A stretch of DNA of 64,000 nt from Flavobacteriaceae bacterium PS02293 (GCA_029960045.1 JASCOV010000002.1:372001-436000), one strand, 5' to 3'. Shown: positions 1 through 8,649, counted from the stretch's first letter. Numbers and translations are program-made. The notes: a model not told the origin generated them from the sequence alone.

Positions 1-36
1 GAAATATTGATTTAGTTTGCATCAAAATTAATGACT

Positions 37-1674
37 ATGAAAAAATTCAATTTCCTATTTGTATTCTTCATTTTTGTGACTTTTCAAGCACAAATAATTT
101 CCGGAACTGTTCTTTCCAAAGAAGACAATAAGGCAATTCCTTATGTGAAAATTGGTGTCGAAAAAGAAAAAATCGGAACTATATCAAATGAAAAGGGAGA
201 ATTCTCAATTGATCTGTCTTCTATTAATTCTAATAAAAATATTAAAATAGAAGTTTCCGGCTTTGAACCTTATTCGCAAAATGTTGAAGATTTCATCAAA
301 ACAAATCCTCAGAAAATATTTTTATCAGAAAAAGTTCAGTCTATCAAAGAAGTTAAATTAGTTCCTAAGAAACTGGTTGACAAGAATTGGGGAATTAATA
401 CAAAGAATAAAAGCATCAGTTATTCTGTAAATCCTAAACTGAATAAAGAAAGCTTTTTGGGAGAAACAGCCCTGGAATTCAGTACCAAGAAAAAGACAAA
501 GATCAAGACTATCAATCTTAATATTTCTCAATTCAATTCTGACAAACCTGTTTTGATGAAATATACGGTTTACAATGAAGAAAACGGCCTTCCAGGAAAA
601 AGCTTACTGGAAGAGGAAATTAATATAGAACTGACGTCAGATCAAATAAAAGATGGCGTTTTTTCACTTGATGTCAATGATCAAAATATCTGGGTAAAAG
701 GAAAATTCTTTGTCGGGATTCAGTTTCTGAAAGATTTTGATGGTAATATTAAAATCAGCGCAGCTTTGTTCAAAACCGGTTATCTGAGACAATTTTATGG
801 AGATTGGGAGAAAGTTTCTATCGCGGCGCCAGCCATTAATATTGATGTGAAAGTTGATAAGAATGGAAAAAATGAAAGTGAAGAAAAAGAGGTTGAAGAT
901 AATGTTTCTGCATCGCTTCAGGATTACAGCGCATTTTTGGAAGAAGCAAAAAAGTCAGGATTTGGGAAGAATCAGTTGGTTGGAAAAATACTTCATCTGA
1001 AAGATGCAGATATCTATTACGAAGTTTACGGCAAAGGAGAACCGTTGTTTTTACTCCACGGAAATGGTGGAAGTATTGATGCTTTTACCAAAGAAATTCC
1101 GGAACTTTCCAAACATTTTCAAGTGATTGCGATGGATACAAGAGCTCAGGGAAAAAGTACAGATACTTCTACACAACCATTGACTTATATTAAGTTTGCG
1201 GATGATGTAAAAGCTTTGGCAAATGAATTAAAATTGAAGAAAATAAATATTCTGGGTTGGAGCGATGGCGGAAATACGGCGATTGAATTTGCTATCAAAT
1301 ATCCTAAAAATGTCAATAAAATTATCACAAGTGGTGCCAATGTTTTTCCAAATGGTGTTGGAGAAAAGATGGTAGAAGATATGAGGAATGATGTTGCAAG
1401 AATGAAAGCTGAAAATAAACCGGAAAGAGATATCAGACTTCAGCAGTTGATGGTAGATGAACCTAAAATTACAAAATCACAACTTAATAATATCAAAGCA
1501 AAAAGCTATATTCTTGCTGGAGAAAATGATTTGATTCTCCGTTCCCACACAGAATATATCGCAAAAGAAATTCCTAATTCTAAAATGAAAATCTATACAG
1601 GTGCATCGCACGGCGTTCCAGTAGAAAGGGCAGAAGAGCTTAACAAAGATGTGATTGAGTTTATTAAGAATTAG
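37..1674 (+). CDS. Secreted alpha/beta hydrolase with N-terminal carboxypeptidase-regulatory-like domain
   Basis: The protein starts with an Sec-type signal peptide (MKKFNFLFVFFIFVTFQAQ) and is probably exported. Residues about 22-95 look like a CarboxypepD_reg-like beta-sandwich, with the typical 'ISGTVLS...IPYVKIGV...GTISNEKGEF' pattern. A middle region of about 200 residues is not recognised. The C-terminal 220 residues are an alpha/beta hydrolase: oxyanion-loop segment LFLLHGNGG, nucleophile elbow GWSDGG (Ser411 counting from the Met at 31), acid in AGENDLIL, and the catalytic His in GASHGVP (His527). An upstream ATG at 31 is in frame; the one at 37 is preferred because the signal peptide begins MKK. 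The substrate is unknown. The stop overlaps by 4 bases the end of the convergent lysozyme gene. Confidence 0.85.
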   Translation: MKKFNFLFVFFIFVTFQAQIISGTVLSKEDNKAIPYVKIGVEKEKIGTISNEKGEFSIDLSSINSNKNIKIEVSGFEPYSQNVEDFIKTNPQKIFLSEKVQSIKEVKLVPKKLVDKNWGINTKNKSISYSVNPKLNKESFLGETALEFSTKKKTKIKTINLNISQFNSDKPVLMKYTVYNEENGLPGKSLLEEEINIELTSDQIKDGVFSLDVNDQNIWVKGKFFVGIQFLKDFDGNIKISAALFKTGYLRQFYGDWEKVSIAAPAINIDVKVDKNGKNESEEKEVEDNVSASLQDYSAFLEEAKKSGFGKNQLVGKILHLKDADIYYEVYGKGEPLFLLHGNGGSIDAFTKEIPELSKHFQVIAMDTRAQGKSTDTSTQPLTYIKFADDVKALANELKLKKINILGWSDGGNTAIEFAIKYPKNVNKIITSGANVFPNGVGEKMVEDMRNDVARMKAENKPERDIRLQQLMVDEPKITKSQLNNIKAKSYILAGENDLILRSHTEYIAKEIPNSKMKIYTGASHGVPVERAEELNKDVIEFIKN

Positions 1675-2531
1675 TCAATCGTCAACATTTTCAAACTCCA
1701 AAGATTCCCATTGTAAATATCCAAATCTACTTTGGAATTGATTCCGTAAACAATCCCATTTTCTGAGAATTGCCAAAACTGAAATTCATCATCAGGCGAC
1801 GGTGTCGGAACATCATTGTAATTGGCTAACCAAAGCGGATAATCGTCAAACTCGCCTTTCAGATAATCTTTGTAAAAGTGATAATAGGTGTAGATAATGG
1901 GTTTTTCGCCGTAAGTTTCTTCCATTATTTTGATCCAGACTTTGAGGTCAGAAACCAATTGTTCTTTTGATTTCTTTCTTGGATCTTTTTCGATGTCGAG
2001 AATTGGAGGAAGATCGCCAGATTCCAACTTTGCAACTGAAAGATAAGAATTGGCCTGCATCACAGGATCTTCATCAGGTCTGTAAAAATGATAAGCGCCA
2101 CGAATCAAATTGTGTTGTTTTGCAGTTTCCCAAAAATGGTCAAAGTTTTTATCGAGTTTTCGGTTTCCCATACTTGCTCTCAGAACTACAAATTTCAAAG
2201 GAATTGTTCTGTTGCCAATACTTAAACTATCCCATTGGATGTCTTCTTTTCTCTGATAATGAGAAATGTCAAAACCGAAAGTCTGATTAGAATATAGTCC
2301 GATTATTTTATCAATTCTGGCTGTTTCTTTTTCAGAATTGGTAAGATTTTTATGTTCAAAATGTTTTCCTAAATAATATGAAACATAATAATTGATCTTT
2401 TGTCTAAGATAAAAACCTGTTCCTAATAAAGAAATACAAAGTATAATCAGAAGAATCCAACGCTTTTTCATAAAAACGCCTTTTCTCTTTTGATGGATTT
2501 TCCTTTTCGTACTTCGGTTTATTCTGGTCAT
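1671..2531 (-). CDS. Glycoside hydrolase family 25 (lysozyme-like) membrane-anchored protein
   Basis: A GH25 muramidase-type domain covers residues about 75-285. Family landmarks are the first-strand 'GFDISHYQ', 'VLRASMGN', 'GAYHFYRP' and the acidic 'LPPILDIEKD' strand that holds the catalytic acids in this family. The N-terminus is very basic and is followed by a single hydrophobic segment (residues about 24-43), so the enzyme is probably anchored with the catalytic domain outside the cytoplasm, where it could cut peptidoglycan. A TATTTTTG promoter element on this strand (2540-2547) lies only 8 bases before the ATG, which supports this start. A second Met (residue 21) is an alternative. It overlaps the convergent hydrolase gene by 4 bases. 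Confidence 0.88.
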   Translation of the reverse strand: MTRINRSTKRKIHQKRKGVFMKKRWILLIILCISLLGTGFYLRQKINYYVSYYLGKHFEHKNLTNSEKETARIDKIIGLYSNQTFGFDISHYQRKEDIQWDSLSIGNRTIPLKFVVLRASMGNRKLDKNFDHFWETAKQHNLIRGAYHFYRPDEDPVMQANSYLSVAKLESGDLPPILDIEKDPRKKSKEQLVSDLKVWIKIMEETYGEKPIIYTYYHFYKDYLKGEFDDYPLWLANYNDVPTPSPDDEFQFWQFSENGIVYGINSKVDLDIYNGNLWSLKMLTID

Positions 2532-2666
2532 AAGTTTTGCAAAAATATTATTTTTCCCTTTTGAAAAAGAACAAGATAAATTTATTTTTAATTTATAGAA
2601 TATATCTTAATAATTTTGGCTTACTTTATGCTAACATTAAACATTAATTTTAAAATATAAAAAACG

Positions 2667-3008
2667 ATGAAAAAGGGATTATTATCATTGGCATCTGTTC
2701 TATTTGTAGCTGTTGCAATGAATGCTCAAACTGTAAAACAGGAAGTTAAAAAGGATGCGAAAGCTGTAGGAACTGCAGTTAAAAAAGGAGCGAAGGCAAC
2801 TGGTGAAGGCGTAAAAGACGGCGCAGAATGGGTTGGCGATAAAACTACTAAGGGTGCAAAAGCAACTGCCAAAGGTGTGAAAAAAGGTGCAAAATGGACC
2901 GGAAAAACAGCCACTAAAGGTGCAAAAGCGGTTAAAAATACAGCAGTGAAAGGCGCAGATGCCGTTTCTGATGGTTACAAAGATGTAAAAGCAGATCTTA
3001 AAAAATAA
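2667..3008 (+). CDS. Small secreted Lys/Ala/Gly-rich repeat protein
   Basis: This 113-residue protein has a clear signal peptide (residues 1-20, ending in MNAQ). The mature part is almost entirely built from degenerate repeats around the core KGAKATxKGVKxGAKW, about 11-12 residues per unit. It is rich in Lys, Ala, Gly and Thr with regularly spaced acids, and so resembles LEA-like or apolipoprotein-like amphipathic repeats. I do not recognise a named family. Reverse-strand open frames here are by-products of the biased codons. The gene has its own terminator at 3020-3049. A protective, membrane-binding or envelope-associated role is possible, but that is inference. Confidence 0.8.
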   Translation: MKKGLLSLASVLFVAVAMNAQTVKQEVKKDAKAVGTAVKKGAKATGEGVKDGAEWVGDKTTKGAKATAKGVKKGAKWTGKTATKGAKAVKNTAVKGADAVSDGYKDVKADLKK

Positions 3009-3019
3009 CATTGACAATG

Positions 3020-3049
3020 AAAGACTTCAATATTTGGAGTCTTTTTTTT
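3020..3049 (+). terminator. Intrinsic terminator of the repeat-protein gene
   Basis: A 9-bp stem (AAAGACTTC with GGAGTCTTT, one T-G pair) closes a 7-base loop and runs into a T8 tract, 11 bases after the stop codon. Confidence 0.85.
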
Positions 3050-3158
3050 GTAACATTTTGAAGTAATCAATAACTAAGTAATAGAAATTATTTCACAAAA
3101 GAGATATTTTTATTTTTGGGAATTAACTATTTTCGTTTAAGAAAAATTTAGAAAAAAT

Positions 3159-3812
3159 ATGAAAAGAATTATTTTGACATTTGCACTTTCTGTGATGATG
3201 ATTGCAAATATGTCTGCTCAGGCAGTACCAACCGCTAAACAAATCATTGATAATTATGTTACTGCACTTGGTGGAAAACAAAAATTGGAATCTGTAAAAA
3301 CACTTTCTATGAAGAATACTATCAGCGTGATGGGAATGGAAATGGAAGGAAAAACGTTAAAAAAAGATAATAAATTCAAGTCCAGCCAATCTATGATGGG
3401 GCAGGAGATGGTTCAGGTTTTTGATGGCGAGAAAGGTTTCGCTTCTCAGATGGGACAAAAAATGGACTTTCCAGCAGATCAAGTTACAAAATTGAAAGCT
3501 GCTAAATTGATGGATGCTTTAGGAATGGATCCTGCAAAAATCAAAACAGTTGAGAAAAAACAAATCGACGGAAAAGATTACTATTTACTTTCTTCTGATG
3601 ACTCCAAATCTTATTTTGACGTGAAAACAGGTTTGCTTTTCAAAACTGAAAATGAAAAAGGAAATATGACCATCAATAAATATGCAGATGTTGACGGAAT
3701 CAAATTCGTAGAAGAGATGTCTGTAGATGCAGCCGGACAACAAATCAGCATCAAAAATTCTGACATCAAAATCAATCAGCCGGTTTCTGATGATGAATTT
3801 AAAATTAACTAA
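3159..3812 (+). CDS. Secreted LolA-like protein of unknown function
   Basis: The 217-residue protein has a signal peptide (residues 1-20, ending MSAQA). The rest has the pattern 'AKQIIDNYVTALGGKQKLESVKTLSMKN', followed by alternating strands with 'VQVFDGEKGF' and 'YFDVKTGLLFKTE'. This resembles the LolA/outer-membrane-lipoprotein-sorting fold often seen free or fused to M16 peptidases in Bacteroidetes. The mature protein is rich in Met and Lys. It would sit in the periplasm or at the outer membrane. Whether it binds lipid or lipoprotein is not shown by the sequence. It is a single-gene unit closed by a perfect terminator. Confidence 0.75.
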   Translation: MKRIILTFALSVMMIANMSAQAVPTAKQIIDNYVTALGGKQKLESVKTLSMKNTISVMGMEMEGKTLKKDNKFKSSQSMMGQEMVQVFDGEKGFASQMGQKMDFPADQVTKLKAAKLMDALGMDPAKIKTVEKKQIDGKDYYLLSSDDSKSYFDVKTGLLFKTENEKGNMTINKYADVDGIKFVEEMSVDAAGQQISIKNSDIKINQPVSDDEFKIN

Positions 3813-3840
3813 AAAGTAAAATTACAATTCAAATAAAAAA

Positions 3841-3871
3841 AGAGAATCCAAATTTGGATTCTCTTTTTTTG
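3841..3871 (+). terminator. Intrinsic terminator
   Basis: A perfect 24-base palindrome (AGAGAATCCAAA with its complement, 3841-3864) runs into seven Ts. An A-run precedes it, so it may work in both directions between the LolA-like gene and the convergent DUF3109 gene. Confidence 0.9.
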
Positions 3872-3927
3872 TGAAATATTATAGAGTATTTAATCTAATT
3901 TCTAAACTCTAACATCTAATTTCTAAG

Positions 3928-4512
3928 TTAAGAATTATATTCTTTTTCCCATTCTTCAGCGGCTTCACAAAGTGTATTGTAAAAAGCTTCTCCGTATTTT
4001 CGGATGAGAGGTTCTTTTAAAAATTGATAGATTCTTACTTGCAATTCTTTTCCCAAAGTACAAGCGTCATTGCAGATTTCCCATTCGTGGTAATTAAGTG
4101 CAACGAAAGTTTTATAATCATTTACTCTGATAGGATAGAGATGACAGGAAATTGGTTTTTTCCAATCTACAACACCGTCTTCATAGGCTTTTTCGATGCC
4201 ACATTTTGTAGTTCCTTTTTCATCAAAAATAACATAGGCACATTCGCTTCCGTTTACCAAAGTAGTCACATAACCGCCGTCATATGGATCTACGACCCAA
4301 GTTCCTTGTTCCTCGATGGCTTTTACACCTTCTGGTCTTAGGTAAGATTTTATTTTAGGAAAAATTTCTTCCAGAATTGGCAGTTCATCTTTGTCAAGCG
4401 GAGCGCCGGTATCGCCGTCTACGCAGCAAACGCCTTTGCATTTGGTAAGGTTGCAGACAAAACTTTCTGCAAAAATATCTTCGGAAATCAGTTTGTCATC
4501 TATCTGAATCAT
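3928..4512 (-). CDS. DUF3109 family cysteine-rich protein
   Basis: The 194-residue soluble protein matches the DUF3109/YkgJ-like class. It has an N-terminal Cys cluster (C20, C25, C29, C30 in 'CNLTKCKGVCC'), further Cys in 'SECAYV' and 'KCGIEKA', then 'ISCHLYPIR' and 'EICNDAC'. The regular Cys spacing suggests a bound zinc ion or iron-sulfur cluster. The biochemical role of the family is unknown. It lies 12 bases downstream of the DUF6427-like gene on the same strand, so the two are probably co-transcribed. Confidence 0.85.
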   Translation of the reverse strand: MIQIDDKLISEDIFAESFVCNLTKCKGVCCVDGDTGAPLDKDELPILEEIFPKIKSYLRPEGVKAIEEQGTWVVDPYDGGYVTTLVNGSECAYVIFDEKGTTKCGIEKAYEDGVVDWKKPISCHLYPIRVNDYKTFVALNYHEWEICNDACTLGKELQVRIYQFLKEPLIRKYGEAFYNTLCEAAEEWEKEYNS

Positions 4513-4524
4513 TCTTCATCAATT

Positions 4525-5430
4525 TTAATATTGTGCAAAATTAGCGATTTTAAATCCTGCCAAGCAAAAAACAACGATCCAAAGTCCCAATTCCTGCATC
4601 CAGTATTTTGGGAGAAATTTCAACATTCTACTGATGATGATGCTTACAGGTAATGCTAAGAGTAAAAGATACTCGTAATTATTTCCCATATAGAAAATAA
4701 TTGTGATCAATTGTGCTAATGAAAAAACGAGTACAAAAGTATATTTGTATCGGCTGATTGGGCTTTTCTCATTGTAATGTTTGAAATGATCCGAAAGAGA
4801 GTAGATAATCATTAAGGCAATCGGGATCAAAATGTATAAAGGATAATAACTTTTTAACATTTCAAATGAACTTGAAAATGGGAAATAAGAACTATCCCAA
4901 GTTGTATAATGTATCAAATACATCAATCCGAAATAACTCAAAACAATCAAAATAGCGCCAAACAAAAGTCGAAACATATTGAGTCCAACTCTTCCCGAAG
5001 TCCCGATAATATGGAAGATTACAAAAACGGCCATCGGCCAGCTTGGTGGAAAAACCAGAAATGTAAACGCTAAAATTGCACCTACCAACATAAATGAACT
5101 TTTTCTAAGCTGATCATTCTGACTCGTTAATATTAATAATAAAATAGAGCTCATCAGAAACGTGATTCCCAATCCCAAATCAATTGTTCCATCATAAAAT
5201 GAAACAACAAAAACTGTATAAAGAAATAAAGGAAGATGGGAAAACTGATTTAGCGCAATTGCATTGAATAAAAAATATCCCAGACTAATTCCTGCGAATG
5301 TAATAATGGTTGAAAATAAGGTTATGTTTTTGAAATCTAATAAGTTAAGAGATAAGAAAATCAAAAACAAAAATCCAATGTAAGCCGGAACAGAAAAAAT
5401 ATTGCTTTCTTTTGAAAGTAATCGAAACAT
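4525..5430 (-). CDS. Polytopic membrane protein (DUF6427-like)
   Basis: The 301-residue protein is almost wholly hydrophobic with about eight to nine predicted membrane segments and no signal peptide. It resembles the DUF6427 proteins of Flavobacteriia; the family name is from memory of the pattern, not a search. No catalytic motif is evident. It shares a 42-base intergenic region with the divergent small membrane protein at 5473, where the two promoters overlap (5437-5454). The DUF3109 gene follows closely downstream. Confidence 0.72.
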   Translation of the reverse strand: MFRLLSKESNIFSVPAYIGFLFLIFLSLNLLDFKNITLFSTIITFAGISLGYFLFNAIALNQFSHLPLFLYTVFVVSFYDGTIDLGLGITFLMSSILLLILTSQNDQLRKSSFMLVGAILAFTFLVFPPSWPMAVFVIFHIIGTSGRVGLNMFRLLFGAILIVLSYFGLMYLIHYTTWDSSYFPFSSSFEMLKSYYPLYILIPIALMIIYSLSDHFKHYNEKSPISRYKYTFVLVFSLAQLITIIFYMGNNYEYLLLLALPVSIIISRMLKFLPKYWMQELGLWIVVFCLAGFKIANFAQY

Positions 5431-5436
5431 TTTTTA

Positions 5437-5454
5437 TAAATTTGTGCAAAGTTA
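5437..5454. promoter_or_regulatory. Overlapping divergent promoter elements
   Basis: TAAATTTG (5437-5444, + strand) and TAACTTTG (5447-5454, - strand) are two TAnnTTTG elements facing each other with 2 bases between them. The first fits the gene starting at 5473 and the second the gene starting at 5430. Neither has a consensus TTTG at 19 bases. Confidence 0.6.
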
Positions 5455-5472
5455 ATATTAAAAAAAGAAAAT

Positions 5473-5706
5473 ATGACATCTTTCTGGTTAGCATTAAGTG
5501 CAGCTTTCAAATGGTCGTTCGGATTTTACAACCTTTTTGGTAATGTACTAAACTGGGTTTTATTTCTTGTAGCATCCGGATTTTTCACTTATTGGTGTTA
5601 TATTTTGGTTGTAACTCTTGGAGCTCAAAAGGATAAAGATTACTTCTCTCCAACAGAAGGTAAGAATCCATATTACGATCCAAAAATTTATAAAAACGAA
5701 GGTTAA
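5473..5706 (+). CDS. Small membrane protein (DUF6341-like)
   Basis: The 77-residue protein has one strong membrane segment (residues about 25-50) after an amphipathic Trp/Phe-rich N-terminus, then a polar tail 'KDKDYFSPTEGKNPYYDP'. It resembles the short DUF6341 proteins that sit beside DUF6427 genes in flavobacteria. The divergent pairing here fits that. The function is unknown. A strong terminator follows. Confidence 0.7.
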   Translation: MTSFWLALSAAFKWSFGFYNLFGNVLNWVLFLVASGFFTYWCYILVVTLGAQKDKDYFSPTEGKNPYYDPKIYKNEG

Positions 5707-5728
5707 ATAAATTGATTATACTATAAAA

Positions 5729-5768
5729 AACCCGTCTTGTTACTACAACGAGACGGGTTCTTTTATTT
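5729..5768 (+). terminator. Intrinsic terminator
   Basis: AACCCGTCT pairs with AGACGGGTT across a short loop and is followed by a T-rich run. It sits 22 bases after the small membrane protein gene and points towards the convergent universal stress protein gene. Confidence 0.85.
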
Positions 5769-5823
5769 TTAAATCTTGACTTCTAAGTCTTGATTCTTAT
5801 ATCTTTGTTCTTGTTTCTTCAAA

Positions 5824-6267
5824 CTATTCTTCATCATGACAAGGAACTACCAAAACCGGAATCTTTGATTTTTTCGTGATTTCTTTCGTTAAGCTTCCGA
5901 TGAAAACATCGTAAACGCCACTTCTACCGTGCGATCCAACCACAATATAATCGGCAGTTTGTGAATCAGCAAATTCCAAAATAGTGTCGCCTGCAATACC
6001 TTGTTTCAAAATGTGATTGCAGGTAATGCCGTTTGCAACCACTTTTTCTTGAAGTTTATTAAGTTCCTTTAATTCGTATTTGATCTCATTTTCCTCAACT
6101 TCTGGGAAATATTGGAATCCCATATCACCAATTACAAAACCAATATCTGTTGCTGCAACGTGAATCAAATGAATTTCAGCATTAACATCTTTAGCAAAAC
6201 TGATGGCATAATCTACCAATTTATTAGAACTATCGGAAAAATCTACGGGTAAAATAATTTTTTTCAT
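5824..6267 (-). CDS. Universal stress protein (UspA family)
   Basis: A single 147-residue UspA domain. The first strand is 'KKIILPVDFSDSS'. The C-terminal nucleotide loop reads GSHGRSGVYDVFIGS, which is the G-x2-G-x9-G-S arrangement of ATP-binding members, followed by 'SKIPVLVVP'. It is a cytoplasmic protein, likely a dimer, linked in this family to stress resistance. It is the last gene of a reverse-strand run from 8600 down to 5824, although spacers of 60-80 bases leave room for separate promoters. Confidence 0.93.
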   Translation of the reverse strand: MKKIILPVDFSDSSNKLVDYAISFAKDVNAEIHLIHVAATDIGFVIGDMGFQYFPEVEENEIKYELKELNKLQEKVVANGITCNHILKQGIAGDTILEFADSQTADYIVVGSHGRSGVYDVFIGSLTKEITKKSKIPVLVVPCHDEE

Positions 6268-6336
6268 AATCTAAGTTTATAGTTTGTTTAAAAGCAAAAA
6301 TTTAGCCATTATTAGAATTTATCAACTGATAATTAT

Positions 6337-6945
6337 CTATTGAATCTTCAAAGAAAACAGTTTTTTGTCTTCAAGAAAAGCTTCCAGCAAATCATTCTCA
6401 GAAACTTTCCCAACGCCTTTTGGTGTTCCCGTAAAAATCAAATCTCCAACTCTCAAAGTGAAATATTGAGAAGCAAACGCAATAATGTCATCAGGACTGA
6501 AAATCATTTCGCTTGTGTTTCCATCTTGAACTTTTTCATTATTTTTTGCTAAAGAAAAATTAAGGTTTTTCAAATCAAAATTCTTTTTTGATACAAAATC
6601 TGAAACTACCGCTGAACCATCAAAACCTTTTGCCAATTCCCAAGGCAAACCTTTATTTTTTAGTTTGGTTTGAAGATCTCTTGCTGTGAAATCCAATCCT
6701 AAGCCAATCTCGTCATAATGGTTTCCGGCATTTTCTTTTTGAATATATTTTCCACCTTTTGAGATTTTCAAAACAACTTCCAGTTCATAATGAATGTCAT
6801 CAGAAAATTCCGGAATATAAAAATCCGAACCTTTTTTTAGAATGGCTGTGTCAGGTTTCATAAAGATAACCGGATCTTCCGGAATATCATTTCCCAATTC
6901 TTTGGCGTGCTCGCCGTAATTTCTTCCTACGCAGATTATTTTCAT
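6337..6945 (-). CDS. Fumarylacetoacetate hydrolase (FAH) family protein
   Basis: The 202-residue protein has the FAH-fold landmarks: N-terminal 'MKIICVGRNYGEHAKEL', 'PVIFMKPDTAIL', the metal-binding 'DIHYELEVVLKI' (the two Glu), 'GLDFTARDLQ', and C-terminal 'GDLIFTGTPKGVG'. Such enzymes cleave or decarboxylate 2-oxo/beta-keto acids (acylpyruvases, oxaloacetate decarboxylases). The substrate cannot be chosen from sequence. An in-frame Met at 6969 would add eight residues (MINYYIDI) encoded by spacer-like repeat sequence, so the Met at 6945 is preferred. Confidence 0.9.
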   Translation of the reverse strand: MKIICVGRNYGEHAKELGNDIPEDPVIFMKPDTAILKKGSDFYIPEFSDDIHYELEVVLKISKGGKYIQKENAGNHYDEIGLGLDFTARDLQTKLKNKGLPWELAKGFDGSAVVSDFVSKKNFDLKNLNFSLAKNNEKVQDGNTSEMIFSPDDIIAFASQYFTLRVGDLIFTGTPKGVGKVSENDLLEAFLEDKKLFSLKIQ

Positions 6946-7034
6946 AATATCAATGTAATAATTTATCAATATAACAATGTAACAATCCTTAATTCCAATT
7001 GTTATATTGTTAGATTTTCATACAGGTAATTTAA
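6946..7034. repeat. Low-complexity spacer with inverted repeat
   Basis: The spacer repeats the word CAATGTAA/CAATATAACAAT. It contains an inverted repeat in which CAATATAACAAT (6967-6979 region) pairs with ATTGTTATATTG (7000-7013 region). It probably ends the exonuclease transcript, which runs on the reverse strand. Confidence 0.5.
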
Positions 7035-7799
7035 TTAAAACCTAGACTTAAGCTGAATTTTTGTAAAAATCTTTTTGGTGTAAAGTGGAAAATCAGCGCT
7101 TTGAAGCCATCCATAATAGCCAATATCTTTCTGGAAAACTTCTTTCACAACTTGTCCTTTATATTTCCCAAAAGCAAAAATCTCCTGTTCTTTTTCATTG
7201 TAATGAATCATTCCAGCCAAATCTGCAAACTTGCTGTGGAAAGAGAAATCACTCAAGCCTGCGATTTCTTTTGGAAGATCTTCGTAATGTCCGACTTGTG
7301 CATCCAAAACTTCGAAAGTTGCTAAAACATCAGCTTCTGCAGAATGAGCATTTTCCAGAGTTTTTTGACAATAGAAATTGTAAGCTGCAGAAAGATTTCG
7401 CGGTTCCATTTTGTGATAGATAGTTTGTGCATCCACCAATTTGAACTTGCTCAAATCGAAATCCAAACCAGCACGTAAAAGTTCTTCTGCCAGAAGCGGG
7501 ACATCAAAACGGTTGGAATTGAAACCTCCCAAATCAGATCCGGAAATCATTTCCAGAATTTTCGGTGCAATATCTTTGAAGGTTGGTGCTTCTGCAACAT
7601 CCTGATCGTAGATTCCGTGGATTGCTGAGGATTCTTTTGGAATTGGCATTTCTGGATTTACTTTCCAGGTTTTACTTTCTCGGGATGCGTCCGGATTTAC
7701 TTTCAGGATGCAGATTTCTACGATTCTGTCCTTTCCGACATTGGTTCCCGTAGTTTCCAAATCGAAAACGCAAAGTGGTTTATATAGTTTTAAATTCAT
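7035..7799 (-). CDS. DnaQ-like 3'-5' exonuclease with ExoX-type C-terminal domain
   Basis: Residues 1-170 are a DEDDh exonuclease: motif I FDLETTG (Asp13, Glu15), motif II 'GGFNSNRFDVPLL', motif III 'HSAEADVLATFEVL'. The C-terminal part has 'FAFGKYKGQVVKEV...DIGYYGWLQSADFP', like the small domain found after the nuclease in exodeoxyribonuclease X-type proteins. There is no polymerase domain, so it is a free-standing nuclease. Proofreading or RNA/DNA turnover are both possible. It is a cytoplasmic protein. Confidence 0.9.
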   Translation of the reverse strand: MNLKLYKPLCVFDLETTGTNVGKDRIVEICILKVNPDASRESKTWKVNPEMPIPKESSAIHGIYDQDVAEAPTFKDIAPKILEMISGSDLGGFNSNRFDVPLLAEELLRAGLDFDLSKFKLVDAQTIYHKMEPRNLSAAYNFYCQKTLENAHSAEADVLATFEVLDAQVGHYEDLPKEIAGLSDFSFHSKFADLAGMIHYNEKEQEIFAFGKYKGQVVKEVFQKDIGYYGWLQSADFPLYTKKIFTKIQLKSRF

Positions 7800-7856
7800 T
7801 TTTTTATAATTGATGAATGATTGTTGTTCTAATTTCTAACTTCTAAAATCTAATTT

Positions 7857-8600
7857 CTACTTCAGTTGTTTTTGAAATATTAATGAAATCAAAATATAAT
7901 AGATAATGATTAAAGGAATTCCGACTGTTTTGAAAATTAATAAAATCAAAATTCCACCAATTAATAATGCTAGTTTTGGATAATTATCTTCTAATTTTTT
8001 CGATTTGAATTTCATTGCAATCATCTTGATTGGGCTGATTAAAAGCCAAGAAGAAACAACAGTAAGCAGAAGCAGAATTAAATTGCTGTTTTCAAAAAGA
8101 AAACTAATTAATTGAGATGAGGATTCAGAGTTTTTTGATCCATAAATTTCAAATAGATAGTATAATCCAAAAATCAAAACTGTATTACTCGGTGTATTCA
8201 AACCTTTAAAGTAATATTTCTGGTCATCGTCCAAATTAAAAATCGCTAATCTGAGACAAGAAAAAATTGTAATCAAAAATCCAAAATATTTAATTTCAAA
8301 AGGTAATTCGACACCAAATAAATGATTGCCGAAGTCTGCTAAGATATTCATCATTGCAACGCCAGGCAGAAATCCAAAGCTTACCATATCCGCCAGAGAA
8401 TCCAATTGTCCGCCTAAATTACTGCTGGAATTAAGTGCTCGTGCAATAAAACCATCGAAAAAATCGAGAACTAATGAGATGATAATGCAAATCGCTGTGG
8501 TTTGATAATCGCCCGAAATAAGATGAACAATTCCAACGCAACCCGAAAAAAGATTCCCTAAAGTAAATGCGTTGGCAAGGTTGTTTTTGATGAAATTCAT
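7857..8600 (-). CDS. pssA: CDP-diacylglycerol--serine O-phosphatidyltransferase
   Basis: The 247-residue membrane protein carries the full CDP-alcohol phosphatidyltransferase signature: D46-x2-D49-G50-x2-A53-R54-x8-G63-x3-D67-x3-D71. It has about seven to eight membrane segments and the N-terminal 'NAFTLGNLFSGC' typical of PssA. It makes phosphatidylserine from CDP-diacylglycerol and serine, the precursor of phosphatidylethanolamine. A TATTTTTG element (8605-8612, - strand) lies 4 bases before the ATG, suggesting a leaderless message. The divergent neighbour is an LTA-synthase-like transferase. Confidence 0.92.
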   Translation of the reverse strand: MNFIKNNLANAFTLGNLFSGCVGIVHLISGDYQTTAICIIISLVLDFFDGFIARALNSSSNLGGQLDSLADMVSFGFLPGVAMMNILADFGNHLFGVELPFEIKYFGFLITIFSCLRLAIFNLDDDQKYYFKGLNTPSNTVLIFGLYYLFEIYGSKNSESSSQLISFLFENSNLILLLLTVVSSWLLISPIKMIAMKFKSKKLEDNYPKLALLIGGILILLIFKTVGIPLIIIYYILISLIFQKQLK

Positions 8601-8649
8601 ATCACAAAAATAAGAAAAACAAATACAAGGAAAAGTTTAATTTTGCAAA

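Noticed and set aside
2700-3017. Reverse-strand frames opposite the KGA-repeat protein
   Set aside because: They are Phe/Cys/Ala-rich by-products of Lys/Ala-rich codons on the other strand.
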